Shown: in pieces, positions 7,332 through 13,164 of the stretch
Position numbering within the stretch: position 1 is the first letter of the stretch
Layout: every line of letters begins with the position of its first letter
From: Verrucomicrobia subdivision 3 bacterium UBA7542
Lineage (GTDB): Bacteria; Verrucomicrobiota; Verrucomicrobiia; Limisphaerales; UBA11358
Length of the DNA stretch: 14,645 bases
Direction of reading: 5' to 3'
NCBI GenBank assembly: GCA_002479245.1
Contig: DLMG01000197.1
Coordinates: 1 to 14,645, forward strand
Translations under genes and position numbers: made by a program
The notes under the pieces: generated by a model
What the model saw: only the letters and a program-made list of their open reading frames with translations
Told to the model about the DNA's origin: nothing
Databases searched by the model: none

Positions 7332-8108
7332 CTATTGGCCCGCCAGCACGGCAAAAAGATGGCGCAGTTCCTCGTCCACTTCACCCGGTTCGGCCACGGT
7401 GTCGGCGATTTCGTCGTGCAGCAACTGGCGGTAACGCTGGCGCAGACGATGCACGGCGGACTTCACCGTGCCCTCGCTGACCCCGAGCTTCACGGCCAGT
7501 CCGGCATAAGGCTGGGCGGTGCGGTCGCCCACCAAACAGGGATTGAGAGCGGCGAACAATTCGGCCTTTCCTTCCTGCTCGTATTCCGAGTGCAGCCGGC
7601 GCAGGACTTCATCGAGCAACGTCAAAGCCCAACGGCGTTCGTAATTTTGTTCCGGCGTGACGGGGTCGGCCAGTTCATGGCCGTAGCGGGTTTCCGCCGT
7701 GTCGAATTGGAGCGGCACGGGCATCACGCCCCCGCCGCGTTTCTGCGCCCGTGCCTTGTCCCATTCGTCGGAGAGAAAATGATTCATGGCCGACAACAGG
7801 AAGGAGCGGAACCGCCCTTTCTGCCGGTCGGCGCGCCCGACCCAGTTGCGCTCCAGCAGGCGCGCGAAAAACTCCTGCGTCAGATCCTGGGCGTCCTCCG
7901 GCGAATGTCCGCGCCGCCGCACGTAGGCGTAGAGGGGATACCAGTAAATCTGACAAAGCTTCTCCAGGGCGGCGTGAGCGTGTGTGGTGTCGCTGTGTCC
8001 GGCCGTCAGCACCACCGACCAGCGGGTGGTGACAAACACGGATCGTTGGGGCGTATCACTCCCGGCCGGGGTTGTGCCTGGAGTCGCAGCGTGTGAGGAA
8101 GTGCCCAC
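7332..8108 (-). CDS. ECF-type RNA polymerase sigma factor (module B)
   Basis: From GTG 8108-8106 the product is 258 aa. Region 2 spans about 50-120 ('WYPLYAYVRRRG', 'EDAQDLTQEFFARLL', then 'GRFRSFLLSAMNHFLSDEWDKA'). Region 4 spans about 185-240, with the helix-turn-helix 'LAVKLGVSEGTVKSAVHRLRQRY'. The linker of ~65 residues makes it longer than most ECFs (about 170-200 aa). It would bind core RNA polymerase and direct it to specific promoters. An upstream TTG at 8192 would give 286 aa, but GTG 8108 lines up base for base with the ATG of the paralogous sigma gene (both followed by a GSACTTCC stretch), and a promoter fits just before it. No anti-sigma gene is adjacent; a kinase gene follows. 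Thr77 lies in the region-2 helix at a place where kinase-controlled ECFs can carry a phosphorylatable residue. Confidence 0.9.
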   Translation of the reverse strand: MGTSSHAATPGTTPAGSDTPQRSVFVTTRWSVVLTAGHSDTTHAHAALEKLCQIYWYPLYAYVRRRGHSPEDAQDLTQEFFARLLERNWVGRADRQKGRFRSFLLSAMNHFLSDEWDKARAQKRGGGVMPVPLQFDTAETRYGHELADPVTPEQNYERRWALTLLDEVLRRLHSEYEQEGKAELFAALNPCLVGDRTAQPYAGLAVKLGVSEGTVKSAVHRLRQRYRQLLHDEIADTVAEPGEVDEELRHLFAVLAGQ

Positions 8109-8115
8109 GCCCCCC

Positions 8116-8145
8116 AGCGTAACGCCGGCTGTGGTGAAAGTACAA
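8116..8145 (-). promoter_or_regulatory. Candidate promoter of sigma B, leaderless arrangement
   Basis: Minus strand TTGTAC (8145-8140), an 18-nt spacer, then TACGCT (8121-8116). The -10-like element ends exactly 7 nt before GTG 8108, so transcription would begin at or next to the start codon. The sigma A gene has the same arrangement with the same 7-nt distance and a shared GGCGTTAnGCT block. Confidence 0.5.
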
Positions 8146-8202
8146 GAAAACTGGCGTTCACTGGCGCAACACGTTTGGACTTGAAAACACAACGAAAATC
8201 AA

Positions 8203-8227
8203 ACACCTCCGGTTGTGCCGGAGGTGT
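8203..8227 (-). terminator. Rho-independent terminator of module A
   Basis: A perfect 10-bp stem ACACCTCCGG/CCGGAGGTGT with a 5-nt loop. On the minus strand it is followed by a T-rich stretch (TTTGATTTTCGTTGTGTTTT). It lies 40 bp after the stop of the 254-aa gene and before the promoter of sigma B, so it separates the two modules. Confidence 0.8.
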
Positions 8228-8267
8228 CCGGAAATACGGCGCGGTCGGGGCCGTGATGTTGCGCCGG

Positions 8268-9032
8268 TTACGGCATGTCCTTCGCGGTTTTTTTGGCCAG
8301 GACGTAATAATGGGGTTTCATTCCCGAGATCATGACGTCTCCGCTTTTCCACTCGAAAAACATGTAAAGCCGTCCCTTGATCTCCCGGATTTCGTAATGG
8401 CTGGCGGTCTTGTCGCCATGATGCATCACCACGCCTTTGGTCCATGTCCACCAGGGTTTCGTGGTCCTGCCATTTTCCTGGAAGGTCAGCCCCGGGAGGA
8501 AAAGCTTGCCCGTCCAGGACGGTTTGTCCGGATTGAACCCGGCGATGTCGGCTACGAAATCCACGCTTTCCCATTCGCCGATCACCTGCGGATCGTTGAC
8601 GAAGGGCAGGTCAATGTTGTCGGTGTGCCCGACCGGCACGGTGAATTGCGTTCCGGCCAGGTTGCCCTGCCATTGGCCGCCGCCGATGTATTCCATGGTG
8701 AATTCGCCGTTCGCTGCCGTGGCCGAACCGTTTGACCCTTGGAAGTTTTGCAGTCCCTGGTAACTGACTTTGAACGGTGTGGCGCTGTCCCGGCGAACGG
8801 CGACAGTCACCTGCAGGTCAACATAAGTGGCGCCGGCTTCCTTCAGCTTGCGCCCGACTTCGGTCCGGATGGTTTCGGTGATGACGTCACCCGGGTTCCG
8901 CGAGACCTCTCCGGAGGTGGCACTTTTCGCGCCTGTGGCGGGCGTTGCGGCGTCTTGGGCGTGGCCGGCACCGCTCGTGAAATGGCACAGAGCGCCGGTG
9001 ATGAGGATGGCGAGCAATGTTTTGGTTTTCAT
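8268..9032 (-). CDS. Secreted protein repeating the outside domain of kinase A (BlaR1 C-terminus-like)
   Basis: The 254-aa product has a signal peptide (about 1-26, ending GHAQ) and a short linker. Residues ~50-246 align end to end with residues ~453-649 of the kinase encoded just upstream. The match includes 'RDSATPFKVSYQGLQNF', 'MEYIGGGQWQGNLAG', 'FVNDPQVIGEWESVDFVA' and 'DKTASHYEIREIKG'. The last ~100 residues (from 'DPQVIGEW' to 'MKPHYYVL') resemble the C-terminal domain found on some BlaR1-family sensors of Firmicutes, from memory of that family. No kinase, protease or membrane helix is present beyond the signal peptide. The start is fixed by AAAGGA 8 nt upstream. It is the last gene of module A and is followed by a strong terminator. 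A soluble form of the sensor domain is the simplest description; the ligand is unknown. Confidence 0.87.
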   Translation of the reverse strand: MKTKTLLAILITGALCHFTSGAGHAQDAATPATGAKSATSGEVSRNPGDVITETIRTEVGRKLKEAGATYVDLQVTVAVRRDSATPFKVSYQGLQNFQGSNGSATAANGEFTMEYIGGGQWQGNLAGTQFTVPVGHTDNIDLPFVNDPQVIGEWESVDFVADIAGFNPDKPSWTGKLFLPGLTFQENGRTTKPWWTWTKGVVMHHGDKTASHYEIREIKGRLYMFFEWKSGDVMISGMKPHYYVLAKKTAKDMP

Positions 9033-9040
9033 GTGTTTGT

Positions 9041-9046
9041 TCCTTT
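9041..9046 (-). promoter_or_regulatory. Ribosome binding site of the 254-aa gene
   Basis: AAAGGA on the minus strand, 8 nt before ATG 9032-9030. It is the same sequence as the site of the 837-aa gene, the matching position in module B. Confidence 0.6.
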
Positions 9047-9059
9047 GGTTTTGTTGTTG

Positions 9060-9077
9060 TCTGGTTTGTCTGGTTTG
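9060..9077. repeat. Tandem 9-bp repeat (TCTGGTTTG x2)
   Basis: Two adjacent perfect copies of TCTGGTTTG lie in the 82-bp gap between kinase A and the 254-aa gene. This may be slippage or a small binding site; nothing else supports a function. Confidence 0.4.
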
Positions 9078-9114
9078 AAATGGCGGCAGATAAAAAATGG
9101 CCGCCGTCCGGCTT

Positions 9115-11076
9115 TCAAAGTTTCCTTTTCAAGACGTAATAGCTCGGTTTCATCCCCAGAACCATGACGTCTCCGCTTTTCCATTCGAGGAACAGGTAAG
9201 ATTGGCCTTTGATTTCCCGAATCTCATAGTGGCTGGCAGTCTTGTCCCCGTGATGAATCACAATGCCCTTGGTCCACGTCCACCAAGGCTTCGAGGTCTT
9301 GCCATCTTCCTGGAAGGTCAATCCTTTGAGATAAAGTTCGCCCTCCCAACTGGGTTTATCCGGATTGAAGTCGGAGGGATTGGCGACGAAGTCCACGCTT
9401 TCCCATTCGCCGATGACCTGCGGATCGTTGACAAAGGGGAGCGTGAAATCGTCGGTTTGTCCGACCGTTACGGTGAATTGCATCCCGCCCAATTTGCCCT
9501 GCCAATGGCCGCCGCCGATGTATTCCATGATGAATTCGCCGTCGGCGGCTGGCGTTGCGCCGTCACCCCATTTGAAATTGCGCAACCCGCGGTAGCTGAC
9601 CCGGAAAGGCGTGGCGCTGTCCCGCTTCGCGGCGATGGTTACTTGGAGGTTGTCATAGCTGGCGCCCGCTTCCCGCAACTGGCGCCCGACCTCGTGCTGG
9701 ATGCTTTGGGCAATGACACTCGTAACTGAGGCGGTTCGTCGGGGCAATGAATTGGACAAGAACATTCCCAACAGAATCAAAACCGTCAGAATGGTGAGTC
9801 CCACCCCCAACCGCGAAATCCACCGTTGCATCCGGGGCCTCTTCGATTGGGGCGGCATTTCTGTCCTGGCAACTGCTTCCTTCACCGCACCTGGCGAACC
9901 GGCTATGGTCTCAACGTCGGTCTTTACCTGGCTCGCCTGCTGATAGCGACGTTCAGGTGCCTTCTCCAAGGCGTGCAACACCACTTCATCCAACCGCACG
10001 TCGATTTGCACCCCGCGCGCGCAGGTTGACGGCGGCTGGAATTTTCCGAGCGGCAGTTCGCCGGTGAGCATTTCGTAGAACACGACGCCGAGCGAATAAA
10101 TGTCCGCCCGGTGATCCACCATCTGGGGCTTCTCCACCTGTTCCGGCGCCATGTAATGCGGCGTGCCCACGACGTCGCGCACGCCGGTCAGCCGGAAGTC
10201 TTTCGGTTCCTGCCCCAGGATTTTTGCGAGGCCGAAGTCGGCGATTTTCACGCGGCCTTTTTTGTCGAGCAGGATGTTTTCGGGCTTGATATCGCGATGG
10301 ACGATGCCCTCGTCGTGTGCGAACTGGAGCGCGGCGCAGATTTGCGGGATGATTGCCAGCGCCTCGCGCGGCGGGAGTTTGCCCGCCTGCTCGATCTGCC
10401 GCAGATTCGGCCCGTCCACGTATTCCATGATGAAATAGTGGAGTGGAACAGGCATCTTGCCTGTCTCTGACTGCAGATTCTTTTTTTCAGATGGAGACAG
10501 GCTGGAAGCCTGTCCCACGATGCCGAAATCGTAAACGCCGACGATGTTCGGATGATTGAGTTTCGCGAGGGCACGGGCTTCGCGGGTGAAGCGGCTGGCG
10601 AAATCCAGGTCGCCGCCCGCCCGCGGCGCGAGAATTTTCAGCGCGACGAAGCGGTCCAGCGCCGGCTGGCGCGCCTTGTAAACCGCGCCCATGCCACCTT
10701 TGCCGATGAGTTCGAGGATTTCGAGTTGTGGAAAAAGTTTGGCGAGGTCGGGAATCGTGGGCGGCACGAACGGCGGCGTTCCTGGCGGCGCGCCGCCTTC
10801 GGTGGCGATGCCGCGTTGCAGCAGGCAGGCCGGGCAAAGTCCTTCCGACACCTCCGGTTTCAGTTCCGCGCCGCATTGCGGGCATTTGCGGGGGATGATT
10901 TGGGTGGCGGGTGCGACGGGTGAAGCTGACGGTGGCACCGGCTTTCTCGATTTGCGTGAAAAACGCACGATCAGGAAGATGATTGCACCCAGTAGCATCA
11001 TCAGTAAAAGCAACAGAAGGACCCCCAGGCCGAACAGGGCAATGGTAGTGGGTTCTGCCAACATCACATTTTTCAT
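9115..11076 (-). CDS. Transmembrane Ser/Thr protein kinase (Hanks type) with BlaR1-C-terminus-like outside domain and an inserted repeat
   Basis: The 653-aa protein has an N-terminal membrane helix (about 11-37), a zinc ribbon (C65, C68, C81, C84) and a kinase domain (about 118-392). Motifs are GKGGMGAVY (125-133), Lys147, Glu166, HRDIKPEN (260-267), DFG (280-282) and APE (310-312); all catalytic residues are intact. A second membrane helix (~424-441) leads to an outside part (~450-653) shared with the next gene. Compared with kinase B, 22 extra residues lie between 'YDFGIVG' and 'LHYFIMEY' (about 188-211), encoded by a palindromic repeat. They fall in the beta4-beta5 loop of the small lobe, so activity may survive. 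The gene follows its sigma gene by 165 bp. A start at Met5 is possible. Large parts of the catalytic region are nearly identical in DNA to kinase B. Confidence 0.93.
   Translation of the reverse strand: MKNVMLAEPTTIALFGLGVLLLLLLMMLLGAIIFLIVRFSRKSRKPVPPSASPVAPATQIIPRKCPQCGAELKPEVSEGLCPACLLQRGIATEGGAPPGTPPFVPPTIPDLAKLFPQLEILELIGKGGMGAVYKARQPALDRFVALKILAPRAGGDLDFASRFTREARALAKLNHPNIVGVYDFGIVGQASSLSPSEKKNLQSETGKMPVPLHYFIMEYVDGPNLRQIEQAGKLPPREALAIIPQICAALQFAHDEGIVHRDIKPENILLDKKGRVKIADFGLAKILGQEPKDFRLTGVRDVVGTPHYMAPEQVEKPQMVDHRADIYSLGVVFYEMLTGELPLGKFQPPSTCARGVQIDVRLDEVVLHALEKAPERRYQQASQVKTDVETIAGSPGAVKEAVARTEMPPQSKRPRMQRWISRLGVGLTILTVLILLGMFLSNSLPRRTASVTSVIAQSIQHEVGRQLREAGASYDNLQVTIAAKRDSATPFRVSYRGLRNFKWGDGATPAADGEFIMEYIGGGHWQGKLGGMQFTVTVGQTDDFTLPFVNDPQVIGEWESVDFVANPSDFNPDKPSWEGELYLKGLTFQEDGKTSKPWWTWTKGIVIHHGDKTASHYEIREIKGQSYLFLEWKSGDVMVLGMKPSYYVLKRKL
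10443..10518. repeat. Palindromic repeat inserted in frame in the kinase A gene
   Basis: 25-nt arms at 10443-10467 and 10494-10518 are inverted copies. Each arm is itself a hairpin (ACAGGC-N5-GCCTGT), and the two arms pair with mismatches only in the loop and one base near the end. The centre of 26 nt has an A/T-run. The double-hairpin plan is the same as the element at 605-664, but the sequence is different. It encodes codons 187-212 of the kinase, and the alignment with kinase B shows a net gain of 66 nt, which keeps the frame. Confidence 0.85.
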
Positions 11077-11107
11077 AAACTATGATCCAAATTCCGCATT
11101 CCACCTG

Positions 11108-11136
11108 TTACTGAAGAAAAACCGGCCGAAGGTTAC
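11108..11136 (-). promoter_or_regulatory. Candidate ECF-type promoter upstream of kinase A (GTAACC-N18-AGTAA)
   Basis: Minus strand GTAACC (11136-11131), 18 nt, then AGTAA (11112-11108), 31 nt before the kinase ATG. It is the counterpart of the motif at 7193-7165, with the same spacing and a CTT/CGGC-rich spacer start. Role inferred only. Confidence 0.45.
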
Positions 11137-11145
11137 GAAAATTAT

Positions 11146-11238
11146 CAACCGCAAAGAACGCAAGGAACACAAAGATCAAACCAATTCCCAATCTCTGAAG
11201 AAACGAATGCTTTGCGATCTCTGCGTTCTTTGCGGTTG
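11146..11238. repeat. Long inverted repeat (CAACCGCAAAGAACGCA arms)
   Basis: Perfect 17-bp inverted arms at 11146-11162 and 11222-11238 are separated by 59 bp. Inside the arms, short units of the type CGCAAAGAACGCAAGGAACACAAAG continue the pattern imperfectly. The right arm ends 3 bp before the stop of sigma A. It looks like a dispersed palindromic element and could also form a long hairpin in the sigma-kinase transcript. Together with the promoter-like motif it fills the 165-bp gap. Confidence 0.75.
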
Positions 11239-11241
11239 AGT

Positions 11242-12009
11242 TCATCCGGCCAGCGCTGCAAACAGATTTCGGATTTCGTCCTCCACCTCGCCGGGACTGG
11301 CGACGGTGTCCGCAATTTCCGCGCGGAGCAGTTCGCGGTAACGCTGCCGCAGGCGATGCACCGCCACCTTCACCGCGCCTTCGGTCGTGCCGAGCCGGCT
11401 GGCGATTTCCGCGTAAGCCACAGTCCGGCTGGCTTCGGTGAGCGTTGGTTTCAAATGCTCGAATAGTTTTTCCCTGTCATCGCGCACATATTCCGCGCGC
11501 AGCCGGCGCAGCACCTGTTCCAGCAGCGTGAGCGCCCAACGCCGCTCAAATATTTTCTCGGCGGTGAGATTGTCGGCTGGCTCAAACCCGCCGGAGTTTT
11601 CAGCGCTCTTGATGTCTATGGGAATCATCACCTGCCCACCACCGCGTTTTTGGGCTTTGGTCTTGTCCCATTCGTTGGCGAGAAAATGTTTCAGCGACGC
11701 CAGCAGAAACGAACGGAACCGGCCTTTCGCGGGATCCGCGCCGGCGAGCTGTTTTTTTTCCAGCAGCCGCGCGAAAAATTCCTGGGTCAAATCCTGGGCG
11801 TCGTGCGGACCGTGCCCCTGCCGCCGCACGAACGCGTAAATCGGGAACCAGTAGGCGCGGCAAAGTTTTTCCAGGGCGTTGCGAGCGTGCGGGGTGTCGT
11901 TGCGCCCGGCGGAAACGACGAGCGACCAATGCGTGGTGACAAAGACAGGCTGGCGGGGCGTTTTATTGCCGGTCGTTTCCGATGACGCCGTCTGTCTGGA
12001 AGTGCTCAT
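11242..12009 (-). CDS. ECF-type RNA polymerase sigma factor (module A)
   Basis: From ATG 12009-12007 the product is 255 aa. Region 2 spans about 48-118 ('YWFPIYAFVRRQG', 'HDAQDLTQEFFARLLEKK', 'GRFRSFLLASLKHFLANEWDK'). Region 4 spans about 183-238, with 'YAEIASRLGTTEGAVKVAVHRL'. It is collinear with the module B sigma over its whole length, including the long linker between regions 2 and 4, so both belong to one lengthened ECF subgroup of the kinase-linked kind. A TTG at 12036 could extend the frame by nine residues, but the ATG is preferred because a promoter lies directly before it. Thr75 matches Thr77 of the paralogue. The kinase gene follows; no anti-sigma gene is present. The 43-bp gap from the glycosyltransferase gene holds just the promoter. 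Confidence 0.92.
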   Translation of the reverse strand: MSTSRQTASSETTGNKTPRQPVFVTTHWSLVVSAGRNDTPHARNALEKLCRAYWFPIYAFVRRQGHGPHDAQDLTQEFFARLLEKKQLAGADPAKGRFRSFLLASLKHFLANEWDKTKAQKRGGGQVMIPIDIKSAENSGGFEPADNLTAEKIFERRWALTLLEQVLRRLRAEYVRDDREKLFEHLKPTLTEASRTVAYAEIASRLGTTEGAVKVAVHRLRQRYRELLRAEIADTVASPGEVEDEIRNLFAALAG

Positions 12010-12016
12010 GTGGCCG

Positions 12017-12044
12017 AGCCTAACGCCGCGCGACAAAATCGCAA
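12017..12044 (-). promoter_or_regulatory. Candidate promoter of sigma A, leaderless arrangement
   Basis: Minus strand TTGCGA (12044-12039), a 16-nt spacer, then TAGGCT (12022-12017), ending 7 nt before ATG 12009. Transcription would start at or beside the ATG. The same geometry occurs before sigma B. Confidence 0.5.
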
Positions 12045-12052
12045 GGCTGCGA

Positions 12053-13072
12053 TCAGGCCGGAGCGAGTTGTCGGCATACGCGCTCGAAAACCGTCGCGGG
12101 CGAAATCGCCTTCAGGCATTCGTTCGGCTTTTCGTAAACACAATGCGATTTCAGGCAGGGAGAGCAGGGGAGATCAAGGCGCAGCACGTTTTCGAGATGA
12201 CCATACGGTCCGGTGCGGCGCGGTTCGGTGGGGCCGAAGAGTGCGACGAGCGGTTTGTTTAACGCGGCGGCGGCATGCATCGGACCGGTGTCGTTGGTGA
12301 CCATCAACTCACACCGCCGCAGCCACTCGATCATTTCGGGCAGCGAAGTCTCGCCGCACAAATTCAGGCAGCGCGTTGGTGCGGCGCGCGAAATAATTTC
12401 ACCCAGCGGCTGGTCTTCCATGCCGCCGAGAATGGCGAAGCGCTGGCCGGTAAACTCTTTCGCGAGGAGGCGGACGAGTTCGGCAAAATTTTCGGCCGGC
12501 CAGTGTTTGTTTGCCCAGCGCGCACCGGGCTGAAGGACAATCCACCGCGCGCCGTCCGTTGGCCATTTCGATTGGACGGCGGCGGCGACATCGGGTCGTT
12601 CGGGCAGCCATTGAAAAGGGTTGTGAACCGGCACGCCCAGGCGCGGCAGCACGGCCAGATACCAATTCACGGCGTGCGTGTAGAACGAGGCGCGGCGGAT
12701 GGCGACATCATAAAATCCCCGCGCGCCTTCGCGGACTTCGTCAAGGCCGATGAGAAATTGTCCGTTGGCGAGCCACGCGAACGCGCCGCTGCGCGCGAGG
12801 CATTGCAGGTCAATGACCCAGTCGAAATTTTGCGCGCGCATCCAGCGGATGCTGCGGAGCATTTCCGGCCAATGACGCGGCGCAGCCCAGCGTCGTCGCT
12901 CGAAATGCACAATGCCGGTCAAATCGGGATCGCCTTCGAGCAGCGGGGCGAGGTTGGAATCAATCCACCAGAAAATATCGGCGGCGGGCAGATGACGTTT
13001 GAGCAGCCGGAGGACGGGCAGGGCCTGGATGACATCGCCGAGCGAGCTGGGTTTGAGAATTAAAATTTTCAA
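12053..13072 (-). CDS. Glycosyltransferase family 9 (ADP-heptose:LPS heptosyltransferase-like)
   Basis: The 339-aa product has the GT-B architecture of GT9 enzymes. The N-terminal 'ILILKPSSLGDVIQALPVL' (3-21) is the family's glycine/aspartate motif. The second half carries 'VLQPGARWANKHWPAENFAEL' around 179-199 and the sugar-nucleotide site 'VTNDTGPMHAAAAL' (258-271) followed by 'FGPTEPRRTGPYG' (279-291). A Cys-rich end ('LPCSPCLKSHCVYEKPNECL', 301-320) is common in heptosyltransferase II-like members. It would add a heptose or related sugar to lipopolysaccharide core or another surface glycan on the inner face of the membrane. The start is TTG (13072-13070), immediately preceded by an in-frame TGA, so no earlier start is possible. 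The exact sugar cannot be told from sequence. Its upstream neighbour is the phosphoesterase gene, 92 bp away across a palindromic repeat. Confidence 0.9.
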   Translation of the reverse strand: MKILILKPSSLGDVIQALPVLRLLKRHLPAADIFWWIDSNLAPLLEGDPDLTGIVHFERRRWAAPRHWPEMLRSIRWMRAQNFDWVIDLQCLARSGAFAWLANGQFLIGLDEVREGARGFYDVAIRRASFYTHAVNWYLAVLPRLGVPVHNPFQWLPERPDVAAAVQSKWPTDGARWIVLQPGARWANKHWPAENFAELVRLLAKEFTGQRFAILGGMEDQPLGEIISRAAPTRCLNLCGETSLPEMIEWLRRCELMVTNDTGPMHAAAALNKPLVALFGPTEPRRTGPYGHLENVLRLDLPCSPCLKSHCVYEKPNECLKAISPATVFERVCRQLAPA

Positions 13073-13074
13073 TC

Positions 13075-13159
13075 AAGTGACACGGGACGAGTGGCCGGTG
13101 ACATGGCCAACCGCGCGCGAGTCTGCATCTTGTCACTCGTCACCAGTCACCCGTCACTT
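13075..13159. repeat. Imperfect inverted repeat of GTGAC-rich units
   Basis: Arms of 32 nt at 13075-13106 and 13128-13159 match as inverted copies at 22 of 32 positions by my alignment. The right arm is a run of spaced TCAC units (TGTCACTCGTCACCAGTCAC and on). The element fills the whole gap between the phosphoesterase stop (13165) and the TTG start of the glycosyltransferase (13072). It is likely a dispersed repeat; it may affect translation of the downstream gene. Confidence 0.6.
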
Positions 13160-13164
13160 TGAAA

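Noticed and set aside
7109..8192. Longer start (TTG 8192) for sigma B, giving 286 aa
   Set aside because: The extra 28 residues have no counterpart in sigma A, would overlap the proposed promoter, and begin in the T-rich tail of the module A terminator. GTG 8108 aligns with the ATG of sigma A.
9073..9102. A possible terminator after kinase A (GGCGGC/GCCGCC around an A/T-rich loop)
   Set aside because: The stem is only about 6 bp with a 12-nt loop and no T-run follows it. The next gene has a good ribosome binding site and is probably in the same operon.
10443..10518. An intein or insertion sequence remnant in kinase A
   Set aside because: 76 nt is far too short for either, no splicing residues or transposase pieces are present, and the double-hairpin structure explains it fully.
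11146..11238. A CRISPR-like array, because of short repeated units (CGCAAAGAA)
   Set aside because: The units are short, directly adjacent and inverted between the two arms, with no regular spacers and no cas genes in the window.
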